Shown: piece by piece, positions 1-8,627 of the stretch
How the letters are laid out: each line of letters opens with the position of its first letter
Position numbering within the stretch: position 1 is the first letter of the stretch
From: an uncultured Planctomycetia bacterium
Lineage (GTDB): Bacteria; Planctomycetota; Phycisphaerae; FEN-1346; JAACEH01
DNA: 47,599 nucleotides
NCBI GenBank assembly: GCA_903929765.1
Contig: CAIYVX010000003.1
Location: 1-47,599 of the forward strand
Reading direction: 5' to 3'
The notes under the pieces: model-generated
What the model was told of the DNA's origin: nothing
What the model saw: the letters and a program-made list of their open reading frames with translations, nothing else
Database searches by the model: none
Program-made: the position numbers and the translations under genes

Positions 1-2111
1 GCCGAACCGCTCGTCTGCTGATTAATGATGGGGAAACTGTGCGTCTGCAACGAGCCGGAGGTGAAGACGATGTTGAAATTGGCATAGGGCGGAGCGAGTT
101 TTCCCGCGATCCAGGCCAGCGACGTCTGGTCCACCGTTCCGGCCCAGTTGATAATCGTCCGTCCGCTGGTCTTGTTGTTGACGTTGCCCCCGCTGGTATA
201 CGAACCGACGAAGGTGGAACCCGCCAAGTCAATGGTGTTGTAGGTGATGGCGGTGATGGTGAAGGTGCCGTTGGCGTTGGCCGTCAATCCGCCCGTGCCC
301 ACCACATTGCTGACGACCACGGTGTCGCCGATCTGCCAGGCCAAGCCGCTATCGGCCAGTGCGCCGGTCAAACCGTTCACGCTGGTGATCGTCAGGCGAA
401 TCCGGCCGGAACCGTTATTAACGGCGTTAGTGACAAAGTAGCCGGTCGAAGCAACCGAGACCGTCGGCTGGGCCACGGTCATGACACCGTTGGTATCCAC
501 GCCGCAGGTGCCCGGTCCGTCCGGCCACGGATCGCCGCCGGTCTGCAGGAAGAAGGGCTGGAGGCCGCTGGAAGTCGAAAGATAGGCCGAGTTGGTCGTT
601 TTTAATCGTTGAACATAAACGTTCCAGTCGGCCGATAGGGCGGCTTGCGAGTATTGGTTCCCTTCGTTAATCTGGAAGGTATCGGCATGATTGATGCGGC
701 CGACCCAGACCGCGGTGTTCGGCGGAAATGTCCCGGCCCAATTGCTCCCGCTGCAAACCAGTGTGCCCCCGCCTTCACTGATGGTCGGGGCCTTTGGCCC
801 GTATTGGCCCTGAGACACGGTCATCATATAAGTGGCGTCCGTGCTGATCCCCTGCCACGCCGGGCTTTCCTTAAAAGTGAACAGGGAAGTGGCCCCACTG
901 ACCGTCGCCGTCGAGACGGTCAGTTGCGTCAGGTCGTGATAACGCTCGTAATAGACGCCGGCATGATCCCAGGAGCAGTTCCAGAAGGAGATATTGTACC
1001 CGGCGATAAAGCCTAAATCCCAGCCGCTCTGTTTGGTGCAGTTTCTTTCCATCGTGTCAGAATTGAAGTTGGTCGAACAAATATTGCATTCGCACAGATA
1101 ATAGTTCACCCCGGCAAAGAAGTTGTTGGGCGTCCCCTCGTAGCCCGTCGGCGGCCCGGTGACGCCGTTAGAGTCGATAAAGCTGCAACTCTGAAACACG
1201 ATGGTGGTGCTGGCGGACTGGGCCGCGGTTATCTGACAAATTGTCGACAGGTCAAACTTGATCTTGGTGAACAGGGCCACTTGGGCCCGGAGGCCAAAGG
1301 ATCCGAGGCCCGGCCGGGTGAAGATCACGTCTCCGAGATTGCCGGAAGCGGGGTAGTATTCCACCAGTCGTGTCGCCGTATAATCCGGCGAATAGGTGCC
1401 GTCGGTCGGATCGATGTACGTTCCGGAGGCGCAGGAAACCTTGGTGATCCCGCTCGTCTTGGTGGCGCCGGCCATGGCCCTGCTCGGCAGCTTCCACGGC
1501 CCGTGCGGCGCGCCGGGTGTGGGTGAGGTGCCGTCCCAACCGTCGTTGCCGTTATTGAAGTCCAGGTATCGCACGGTGGAACGGCTGATGGTGGCATTGG
1601 TATTGAGCACCAGCGGCAGCGAGATCAGCCGCTCATACCCGTTGACCGGAACGATCCTCGCGTAGAGCGTGTAATCGCCGTCGGTCCCGCCGGTGCCGGT
1701 AATCGGGGTGACGCAAAAGCCCATGTCGCCGGTCCGCGAATTAATCTGCTCGGAGGAGACCGTGACGCTGTTGCCGTTCAGGTAAAACGTGACGTGATCG
1801 ATCCAGGACCGATCCCCGACTGCGGCCCCGACGGTGATTGTGTGCGAGGTGTCCTCAATCCACATGTGCGGCGGTTCGTCAAAGGCGGCGATGACCTTGC
1901 CCGACCAGCCTGAACCGTTGACGGTGCCGTTTTCGGTGGGTATGGATCCATTACCCCCGGCCGCTTGCAGCGTCACGGGCGTCTGAGCCGCCGCCGGCGC
2001 GGCGATCCCGGCAACCGCGCCCAGTATCGTCAGCATCAGGAGGAGAAATAACTTTCCTGTATGGGGTGGAAATATCGCTGAAATAAGGGACGACGATTTT
2101 TTAATAATCAC
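1..2111 (-). CDS. Secreted right-handed beta-helix-type protein, 3' end cut by window edge
   Basis: The minus strand is open from a GTG at 2111 to the window edge (703 codons, no stop), so the C terminus is missing. An in-frame TGA lies just upstream and an AAGGAAGG ribosome site precedes the GTG. Residues 1-43 form a long signal peptide: basic start, hydrophobic core LFLLLMLTILGAVAG, then an APAAAQ cleavage region. Around residues 183-200 a NNGNDGWDGTSPTPG segment resembles the opening of parallel beta-helix repeat proteins. The rest is rich in Thr, Ser, Asn, Gly and aromatic residues with several cysteines, as in extracellular beta-structures. A good sigma70-type promoter lies 100 nt upstream. 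It is probably exported and carbohydrate-related given the neighbouring GH127 and lyase genes. No catalytic motif was identified, so the enzymatic role is unknown. The family assignment is moderate, the coding call strong. Confidence 0.8.
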   Translation of the reverse strand, partial: MIIKKSSSLISAIFPPHTGKLFLLLMLTILGAVAGIAAPAAAQTPVTLQAAGGNGSIPTENGTVNGSGWSGKVIAAFDEPPHMWIEDTSHTITVGAAVGDRSWIDHVTFYLNGNSVTVSSEQINSRTGDMGFCVTPITGTGGTDGDYTLYARIVPVNGYERLISLPLVLNTNATISRSTVRYLDFNNGNDGWDGTSPTPGAPHGPWKLPSRAMAGATKTSGITKVSCASGTYIDPTDGTYSPDYTATRLVEYYPASGNLGDVIFTRPGLGSFGLRAQVALFTKIKFDLSTICQITAAQSASTTIVFQSCSFIDSNGVTGPPTGYEGTPNNFFAGVNYYLCECNICSTNFNSDTMERNCTKQSGWDLGFIAGYNISFWNCSWDHAGVYYERYHDLTQLTVSTATVSGATSLFTFKESPAWQGISTDATYMMTVSQGQYGPKAPTISEGGGTLVCSGSNWAGTFPPNTAVWVGRINHADTFQINEGNQYSQAALSADWNVYVQRLKTTNSAYLSTSSGLQPFFLQTGGDPWPDGPGTCGVDTNGVMTVAQPTVSVASTGYFVTNAVNNGSGRIRLTITSVNGLTGALADSGLAWQIGDTVVVSNVVGTGGLTANANGTFTITAITYNTIDLAGSTFVGSYTSGGNVNNKTSGRTIINWAGTVDQTSLAWIAGKLAPPYANFNIVFTSGSLQTHSFPIINQQTSGS

Positions 2112-2213
2112 TGGAGGCCCTTCCTTTCAATCGGAGGCAATTCGGCCGATGATTGGCGCGCACAACGAGAGGAGTGACGTCGGGCAAGACCGCCTCCTTT
2201 CGTAACATGCTGT

Positions 2214-2242
2214 AGTATACTCCAAAACTCAGGTTTTGGCAA
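2214..2242 (-). promoter_or_regulatory. Sigma70-type promoter of the beta-helix-type gene
   Basis: On the minus strand TTGCCA (2242-2237) and TATACT (2219-2214) are separated by exactly 17 nt. The predicted start is near 2207, giving a leader of about 96 nt before the GTG at 2111. A TAACATG element lies at the start site (2203-2209), and a perfect TAACATGTTA palindrome lies further upstream at 2289-2298; these could be operator sites, which is inference. Confidence 0.6.
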
Positions 2243-2455
2243 ACGGACCGGTTGATTTCGCTCGCGAACACTAAAGCCGACATTGCGGTAACATGTTATG
2301 GTTAGCGAGGTTACGAATGGCCGTTGGGTCGCTAGTTGCAACGGGGGTAACTCCGTGCTTGCTGCACCCAGGTGCCTCGAAAACGCTTTGGATTCTCGTG
2401 AACATAGCTTCTGGGCTGTTTTCGGGGCGGATCCGGCGGGTTTTATGGAAAAATT

Positions 2456-2539
2456 CTTGCGTTTCTGGCGTAAAAACGTCATGTTGGTAACCGAATAGTC
2501 CGGCCGTGGCGCCGGGCCAGATCAAAGGGGAAAGGTCGG
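2456..2539 (+). repeat. 84-bp duplicated upstream sequence, copy 1
   Basis: This segment aligns without gaps to 4508-4591. The last 43 bp (from AGTCCGGCCG to GTCGG) differ at only two positions, while the first 41 bp are more divergent. It ends 69 nt before the GH127 start codon; copy 2 ends 72 nt before the lyase start codon. The matched spacing suggests a shared promoter or leader element, though no convincing -35/-10 pair was found inside it. Confidence 0.75.
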
Positions 2540-2608
2540 CTCTGGGAAGTTTGGCATAGTCAGGAGTCCCGCGCCGGGTTCATCGGCCCGGGTGGACAGG
2601 AGACATCG

Positions 2609-4453
2609 ATGTACCTTTGCAACAGGATTGACGGGACCAAGTTCGAGATTGGCGGCGTGGTGGGCGAGGGCCTCCGCAACGTCTCGGAACAGTGGTTGAA
2701 GATTGCTCCCTGGGCCAACCCGGGGATGCTGGAGATGTTCCGCGATCGCGACCGCAAGCCTTACCGCGACCTGGTGCCCTGGGCCGGGGAGTTTGCCGGC
2801 AAATACCTGACCGCCGCCGTGGAGGTGCTCCGTTTGACCGGCGACCCGGAGTTGCGGGCGCTCCTGGAGCAGTTCGTGGGCGAGTTGATTTCCCTGCAGG
2901 CCGCGGACGGTTATCTCGGCCCTTGGCCGCAGGAATACCAACTGGCCAACCGGGCGCCCAACGTGTCGAACACCCGAGGCGAGGTGCGGGAAAACTGGGA
3001 CACCTGGGGCCTGTACCACATGATGTTGGGCCTGATGCTCTGGCACGAGGTTTCCGGGGACCACAAGGCCCTGGCCGCCGCGAGCCGGATTGCCGATCTG
3101 CTCTGCAAGCGGTTTCTCGGGGCCAAGCGTCCCCGACTGGTGGAGCTGGGCAGCACGGAGATGAACCTCGCTCCGGTGCATGCCTTGGCCATGCTGCATC
3201 GCAAGACCGGGCGGCGACGGTACCTTCAACTGGCGAGACAGTTGGTCGAGGAATTCGGGGCCAAAGACGCCCAGGGCCAACCACTGGCGGGCAACTACCT
3301 TCATGGGGCGCTGTCGGGGCTGGAGTTCCACCAGCTTCCCAAACCCCGTTGGGAAAGCCTGCACCCGATCATGGCCCTGGCGGAACTGCACGACCAGCTT
3401 GGCCAGGACGATTACCGTGAGGCCTTCCAACGAATCTGGCACAGCATTGTCCGCTGCGACCGGCACAACAACGGAGGCTTCAGTTCCGGCGAGAAGGCCA
3501 CCGGCAATCCCTACGATCCAGGGGCCATCGAGACCTGCTGCACCATCGCCTGGATGGCGTTGACGGTGGAAATGCTTCGCCTGAGCGGCGATTCGCGGGT
3601 GGCCGATGAACTGGAATTGAGCCTGCTGAACTCGGTCACGGGGATGCACAACTCCGCCGGGCGCTGGGCCACCTACAACACGCCGATGGACGGGGTTCGG
3701 ATCGCCAGCGCACAAGAGATTGTCTTCCAGGCCAGGGAGGGCACGCCCGAGCTTAATTGCTGCAGTGTCAACTCGCCTCGGGGCTTTGGCCTGTTGTCCG
3801 AGTGGGCTCTGATGCAGGACGCCCAGGGACTGGTGCTGAATGCGTATGGCCCGATGACCCTAAGGACCCCGCTGGACGGCGCCGGCACGGTCACGCTCAG
3901 CCAGCGAACCGAGTATCCGCTGGAGGGAAAGATCGCCCTGGTCGTAAGCCCGCAGAGAAAGGCCGAGTTCTCGCTCAAGCTGCGCATTCCACGCTGGTCC
4001 ACACAAACACGGGTGAAGGTAAACGGCCAAGCCGTTCCCGGCGTACAACCCGGCCGGTATCTGACGCTGCAGCGCATCTGGAGCAGGGGCGACACGGTGG
4101 AGATCTCCCTGGACCTGGGGTTGCACTTCTGGACTGGGCGGCGGGAAGGCGAGGGCAAGACCTCCATCTACCGCGGTCCGCTTCTCCTGGCCTACGACCG
4201 CCGCTACAACGCGATGGACCCCGACGACCTTCCGATCCTGGACGCCGGCCATCTGAGGGCAAGAAGAGCGAGCTGGAAGCACTGGCTCCCGCCGCACCTG
4301 CTGCTGGCGTTCGAGGCGCCTGACGGTCGCACCTTGCGGCTTTGCGATTTTGGCAGCGCGGGCCAGGGCGGCAGTCCATACCGATCTTGGCTGAAGCTGG
4401 ACACAGGCGGCCGGCCGTTGCCGGAGCACTTCTCGCCGGAAGGTCCAGCCTGA
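2609..4453 (+). CDS. GH127-family beta-L-arabinofuranosidase-like glycoside hydrolase
   Basis: The 614-residue protein matches the DUF1680/GH127 (GH146-like) fold of retaining beta-L-arabinofuranosidases, which use a zinc-bound cysteine nucleophile. The key residues line up with Bifidobacterium HypBA1: E295 in a SSGEK motif (acid/base), the E308-T-C310 zinc motif, and the adjacent pair C384-C385 in LNCCSV (nucleophile and zinc ligand). An N-terminal (alpha/alpha)6 barrel is followed by beta-domains after about residue 400. There is no signal peptide, so it probably acts in the cytoplasm on imported oligosaccharides. The ATG is preceded by ACAGGAGAC. The next gene is a secreted polysaccharide lyase with a related upstream region, suggesting co-regulated glycan breakdown. 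The exact substrate is not determined. Confidence 0.92.
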   Translation: MYLCNRIDGTKFEIGGVVGEGLRNVSEQWLKIAPWANPGMLEMFRDRDRKPYRDLVPWAGEFAGKYLTAAVEVLRLTGDPELRALLEQFVGELISLQAADGYLGPWPQEYQLANRAPNVSNTRGEVRENWDTWGLYHMMLGLMLWHEVSGDHKALAAASRIADLLCKRFLGAKRPRLVELGSTEMNLAPVHALAMLHRKTGRRRYLQLARQLVEEFGAKDAQGQPLAGNYLHGALSGLEFHQLPKPRWESLHPIMALAELHDQLGQDDYREAFQRIWHSIVRCDRHNNGGFSSGEKATGNPYDPGAIETCCTIAWMALTVEMLRLSGDSRVADELELSLLNSVTGMHNSAGRWATYNTPMDGVRIASAQEIVFQAREGTPELNCCSVNSPRGFGLLSEWALMQDAQGLVLNAYGPMTLRTPLDGAGTVTLSQRTEYPLEGKIALVVSPQRKAEFSLKLRIPRWSTQTRVKVNGQAVPGVQPGRYLTLQRIWSRGDTVEISLDLGLHFWTGRREGEGKTSIYRGPLLLAYDRRYNAMDPDDLPILDAGHLRARRASWKHWLPPHLLLAFEAPDGRTLRLCDFGSAGQGGSPYRSWLKLDTGGRPLPEHFSPEGPA

Positions 4454-4507
4454 ACCTCCCGCCGCCAGACAGCCGGGGCGCCGGCCTGGTCACGCCCGCA
4501 TCAGGGG

Positions 4508-4591
4508 CTTGCATTTCTGGCGAGGAAGTGTCAAGCTGGTGTCTGAAGAGTCCGGCCGTGGCGCCGGGCCAGGTCAAAGGGGAAATGTCGG
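4508..4591 (+). repeat. 84-bp duplicated upstream sequence, copy 2
   Basis: This is the partner of 2456-2539 at an offset of 2052 bp. It lies in the 210-bp gap between the GH127 gene and the lyase gene and ends 72 nt before the lyase ATG. The 3' half is almost identical between copies and the 5' half has drifted, as expected for a duplicated element in which only part is constrained. Confidence 0.75.
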
Positions 4592-4663
4592 GTGAGTTGA
4601 TGCCGGACAGGGCGGCACGCGACGGCCGCCCTGCCGGTCAGGACATTTTTTGGAGAACAAGCG

Positions 4664-7522
4664 ATGAAGCACCTCTTGCGGTTGACGGTGTTGGTTTCGG
4701 CCGCGTTGGTCGTGGCTGCGGCGGCACGGGCCGAGGAAAAGAAGGTCACGTTTGACAACGCGGAGGCCATCGCCGCGTGGACGGTGAGCGGCGACGTGGC
4801 CGTCGACGCGACCAAGACTCGCGAGGGCGGCACGGGCGGGTCGCTCAAGATCGGTCCGGGCGGCAAGGCCATTTGGAAACTTGGCGAGGCGGACCTCTCC
4901 GGCAAGGTGGAGTTCTGGGTCTACGATGACGGCAAAGTATCGGCCACCCCGAAGGTCCACGGGTACGGGGGAATCAGTGGCATCATGAGCGCGGATGGTC
5001 ACGCCCTGGTCGGCGGGCCGCTCTATGCCCCGTACCTGGGCGGCGACGTCACCTATGCCCTCGGCCAGTACCAGCCGAGCAAGCCCAACGATCAGCCGTC
5101 GCTCAGATGTACCTACCTCGGCCTGGCCCGCAAGGTCGGCTGGCACAAGTGGACCTTCGACATGGACGCCGCCAAGGGCCTGACCGTCCTGGTCGACGAC
5201 CAGGACGTCAACGGGACCAAGCCCAATTCACGGTTAAACTGGAACGATACGGAAATTCCGGGGATTTCGGCCATCATGTTCGTCGGCGACGCGACCAAGG
5301 GCGGCAGCCAGGTGCTGTGGGTCAACAGCCTGACCGTGGCCCAAGGCCCGGCCATGAAGGCCAAGCCGACACCCCCGCCGCCCCCGCCGCCGTTCATGCC
5401 GGACAAGGATCCGGTCGCGGCCGAGGGGCCGACGGTCAAGTATCTCGAGGCCGTGGCCAAGACGCATCCGCGGCTGTTGATCACCGGGGATCGGATTGCG
5501 CAGATCAAGGCGTTTTACGATAGCCCGGAGGGCCAAATCTACCGGAGCCAGATGGAGGGTTACGTCGCTGGTTGCACCGTGCCGAAGGACCGCAAGTTAA
5601 CCCCGGCCTGGGGTCAGGAGTATGGTCTGTTCAAGATACCGATGGTGGCCCTGCACTATGTGCTGACCAAGGATCACAACTCGTTCGAGAAGTCGGTGGC
5701 CTACCTGAAATGGCTGGCCGGGACGGCGGACTGGACCGATGGCGGGGAGCCGGCCGTGGCCGACACGCCGGAGGCCTATGCCAAGGTCCTGGAGACGCTG
5801 AAGCGCTTTCCGCCGAAGGCGGAGCGCAACAGCGACACGACGGCGGCGTTCACCCTGGTCGGGGCGTCGCTCGCCTGGGACTGGCTGTACAACGATCTGG
5901 ACCCGACGTTCCGGGAGGAGTTCCGCCAGGCGCTCTGGCAGCATGCTCGGGCGATGTACTGGGGCGGGCACAAGCTCGGCAATCCCGAGGGCGGTTACTG
6001 GCGCGGCGTGCCGGCCTATAATCACCGCTGGTTCCGGGACTGGGGTCTGACGCTGGCGGCCCTGGGCGCGGGCGAGGGGAAGGCGGAGGAGGGCTGGCTT
6101 CTGAGCGAGGTCGAGAAGGAGCTGCAGTTCATGGTTACCTGGTTGCCGGCGGACGGCAGCCAGCACGAAGGACCGGGTTACGGTTCGAGCGCCGGGGGCC
6201 TGGGCATGGCCTGTGCGGTCTCTGACGATCTGACCGGGACGCATTACCTGGAGTCGCCGTTCTTTCGGACGGTGGCGGCCTACACGGTGGATATGTCGGC
6301 CCCGGGCCTGGGATATGCCCTGTACTTCGCCGATTGCAACGACAAGGCCGGCAGCATTAATCCGTTCTTTCTGAAAACAGCGGCGCGGGACAAACAGGCG
6401 GACGTCGTGGACGGTATCCGGCATGTCCTCCAGATCAACCGCAAGGCTTGGGGCACGGTGGATTTCGCGTGGGTGCCGCTGATCTGCGACGATCCGCGCA
6501 TCCAGGGCGGTTCCTACACGAAGCGGCCCACGACGGTCTTCCTGCCCGACCTGGGCATCGCCGTGATCCGCGACTCGTGGCAGGACAAGGCTGTGGCGGC
6601 GATGTTCAAGTGCGGCCCGATGGGCGGCTACCGGGCCAACGCCTGGCGGATGGCCAGCAAGGACGCCAAGGGCAACCTGCCTTATCTGAACATCGCCCAT
6701 GACCATCCCGACGCCAACTCCTTCATCGTTCTGGGTGAGGGCGAGTATCTGGCCGAGACCGATCGCTACCCGGATACCCCTGGCAAGCTGTCCTCGAGCG
6801 TCAACACCATCCTCATCAATGGCGTGGGGCAGGTTCCGGCCGGGCGACCGGACGGGCTGGGGTGGGAGCAGCCGGGCAGCCTCGACATGACCGACATGGG
6901 CAAGATCACGGCCTTCAAGGACTCTGGCGACGTGGTTGTGACCGAGGGCGAAGCGGCCGGGTCGTACCTGGCTTACAAGGAAGGCAACAAGAGCCGCCCG
7001 GCCATCGACCGTTTCCGCCGGACGTTCATCTGGGTCAAGGACGGTTACATTCTGGTGTTCGATGACATCCGCTCGCCTCAGCCGGTCGAAATCACCTGGC
7101 TCCTGCAGGGGGCCAAACTCGAACCGGTGAACGAAGCCGAGGGGCGGTATCGGCTGGCTAAGGGCCAGGCCCAGTGCGAGTTCCAGTTGGTGGCGGACGT
7201 GCCGCTGAAGTCGCAGATCGGCCTCTCGACGGCCAACAGCCTCAGCAAGCTGATGAAGTGGCAACAACTCCAGGCCGGCACTCAAGGCGCGGCGGCGCGG
7301 TTCGCCTGCGTGATTGACCCGTGGCACAAGAACGTGAAGGTCACGCTGACGCCGGACGGGCCGGACCAGGCGACCATCCTCGTGACCGGGCCGGGTATCA
7401 ACGACACATGGCGCTGGACAGCAGCCAAGGGCCGGTTCGAAGCGGCCACCTGGCACGGCTCGCGCCCGGGCGGGTTCGACCTGACGGTGGAGGCCAAGAC
7501 GGCCGTGCCGCCGGCGCCGTAA
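4664..7522 (+). CDS. Secreted heparinase II/III-like polysaccharide lyase
   Basis: The 952-residue protein begins with a clear signal peptide (basic MKHLLR, then a hydrophobic Ala/Val core ending in AAARAEE). Residues about 25-230 look like a beta-sandwich carbohydrate-binding or concanavalin-like module. A proline-rich linker near residues 238-247 leads into an (alpha/alpha) toroid of the alginate-lyase/heparinase type. Candidate catalytic residues are H501 and Y506 in HEGPGYGSS, and H679/H681 in AHDHPDANSF, which opens the heparinase II/III-like C-terminal beta-domain. Lyases of this class cut uronic-acid-containing polysaccharides by beta-elimination; the actual glycan is unknown. It is followed by a convergent oxidoreductase unit. 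The start is the only good one, downstream of TTTTTTGGAGAACAAGCG. Confidence 0.88.
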   Translation: MKHLLRLTVLVSAALVVAAAARAEEKKVTFDNAEAIAAWTVSGDVAVDATKTREGGTGGSLKIGPGGKAIWKLGEADLSGKVEFWVYDDGKVSATPKVHGYGGISGIMSADGHALVGGPLYAPYLGGDVTYALGQYQPSKPNDQPSLRCTYLGLARKVGWHKWTFDMDAAKGLTVLVDDQDVNGTKPNSRLNWNDTEIPGISAIMFVGDATKGGSQVLWVNSLTVAQGPAMKAKPTPPPPPPPFMPDKDPVAAEGPTVKYLEAVAKTHPRLLITGDRIAQIKAFYDSPEGQIYRSQMEGYVAGCTVPKDRKLTPAWGQEYGLFKIPMVALHYVLTKDHNSFEKSVAYLKWLAGTADWTDGGEPAVADTPEAYAKVLETLKRFPPKAERNSDTTAAFTLVGASLAWDWLYNDLDPTFREEFRQALWQHARAMYWGGHKLGNPEGGYWRGVPAYNHRWFRDWGLTLAALGAGEGKAEEGWLLSEVEKELQFMVTWLPADGSQHEGPGYGSSAGGLGMACAVSDDLTGTHYLESPFFRTVAAYTVDMSAPGLGYALYFADCNDKAGSINPFFLKTAARDKQADVVDGIRHVLQINRKAWGTVDFAWVPLICDDPRIQGGSYTKRPTTVFLPDLGIAVIRDSWQDKAVAAMFKCGPMGGYRANAWRMASKDAKGNLPYLNIAHDHPDANSFIVLGEGEYLAETDRYPDTPGKLSSSVNTILINGVGQVPAGRPDGLGWEQPGSLDMTDMGKITAFKDSGDVVVTEGEAAGSYLAYKEGNKSRPAIDRFRRTFIWVKDGYILVFDDIRSPQPVEITWLLQGAKLEPVNEAEGRYRLAKGQAQCEFQLVADVPLKSQIGLSTANSLSKLMKWQQLQAGTQGAAARFACVIDPWHKNVKVTLTPDGPDQATILVTGPGINDTWRWTAAKGRFEAATWHGSRPGGFDLTVEAKTAVPPAP

Positions 7523-7588
7523 CAAGGTTCATGGAAGGGGCCTGGAATAAGATTTTCCCGAGACGCTACAGCAAAGGCAGGTTGCGCT

Positions 7589-8578
7589 TTAAAGTTGCCG
7601 CCAATCAAACAACACGGTCAGTTCATCCAGTCGACCGTGCAAGATGTCCTGGTAGTGTTTCTGGGGATCCGTGGGGGGTGTTCGTCGGAAGGCGCCCGGT
7701 CCAACCTTAAGCCGGCCTTCGGCGAGCCAACGCAGCGCCGTTTCAATGTGGTACCGATGGCTATGAATCGCCGGATCGGCGGGCATGTTCCATTCCCAGC
7801 CCGTCCTCAGGTTGACATAGTTATGGAAAACCGAATGAAAAACCTGCTGCGCCAGCAGAGAGGTTCGCGGCGCCCAGGGGACGCCGACGAGGGCGACTTC
7901 GCCACCAACCCGTGCGACATTGCAGAGATCCAGAGCGGCCTGTTCATGGCCGGAACATTCCAAGCCCAAGCCGACCTTTTTTTGATATTCCGGATCCGTG
8001 ATGGGGACGGCGGCCGCCGTCGCGTGAATACCGTGTTCCTGGGCGATCCGGCGGCGTTTTTCACCGGGAGCGCACCCCAGGACCTGGTAGCCGAGAAGCT
8101 GTCCGATCTGGGCGGCCATCATCCCCACCACGCCCAATCCGGTGACGATCATTTTTTCCGGGGGACGGATCTCGGAGCGGACCAGCGCCGGCAGGGAAAT
8201 CTTGGCCATTCTGGCGAAGACCGCCGTTTCCGGCGCCAGACCAGGAGGGATTTTCACCACCTGATCTTCGTTGACACACTGGTATGACCGATGAGGGCCG
8301 GACACGAAAACGACGTCCCCCGTGGTAACGCCGGCGACCTTGCTCCCGAGCTGCTCCACCCGAAACACCGCCGCGTATCCGACGTCCATCGGGAAGGCCA
8401 GGCTGGGGATACGGTCCCCATAACAGCCCACGGTTTCAGTGCCGCTACTGACCAGGGAAACCAAAGTAGGTCCGGCCACTTCCGTGGGTTTCAACGACAG
8501 GGAAGGGGCTTCAACCGGAACCAACTCGGCTTTTTCTTTGGCGACAAACCGGACGGCAAATTCTGGTTTGGAGGGCAT
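7589..8578 (-). CDS. Zinc-type (MDR) alcohol dehydrogenase-like oxidoreductase
   Basis: The 329-residue protein has the medium-chain dehydrogenase layout: a GroES-like N-terminal half and a Rossmann half with a GLGVVG nucleotide-binding loop. The structural zinc cysteine cluster is absent, as in MDR enzymes acting on sugar-like substrates. An upstream in-frame start at 8665 would overlap the preceding gene, so I prefer the ATG at 8578 (MPSKPEF). It lies 49 nt after the Gfo/Idh/MocA gene and is probably co-transcribed with it. Such pairs often oxidise and reduce free sugars or inositols, which would fit the adjacent glycan-degradation genes, but the substrate is not visible from sequence. Confidence 0.82.
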   Translation of the reverse strand: MPSKPEFAVRFVAKEKAELVPVEAPSLSLKPTEVAGPTLVSLVSSGTETVGCYGDRIPSLAFPMDVGYAAVFRVEQLGSKVAGVTTGDVVFVSGPHRSYQCVNEDQVVKIPPGLAPETAVFARMAKISLPALVRSEIRPPEKMIVTGLGVVGMMAAQIGQLLGYQVLGCAPGEKRRRIAQEHGIHATAAAVPITDPEYQKKVGLGLECSGHEQAALDLCNVARVGGEVALVGVPWAPRTSLLAQQVFHSVFHNYVNLRTGWEWNMPADPAIHSHRYHIETALRWLAEGRLKVGPGAFRRTPPTDPQKHYQDILHGRLDELTVLFDWRQL

Positions 8579-8627
8579 GCGATTCTTTCTTTTTTTTCCG
8601 ATGGTTCGACTCGACTTTGTGCCTGGA

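Larger units (their letters stand above)
2112..2608. other. Divergent intergenic region
   Basis: This 497-bp gap separates the leftward secreted protein from the rightward GH127 gene. It holds the leftward promoter (2214-2242), a TAACATGTTA palindrome at 2289-2298 and the first copy of the 84-bp duplicated upstream sequence (2456-2539). Short open frames here on both strands have no ribosome sites or recognisable products, and I regard them as noise. Confidence 0.55.

Noticed and set aside
5597-7525. 642-codon minus-strand open frame opposite the first lyase
   Set aside because: It is Arg/Pro/His-rich shadow protein; the plus-strand lyase has a signal peptide and catalytic motifs.
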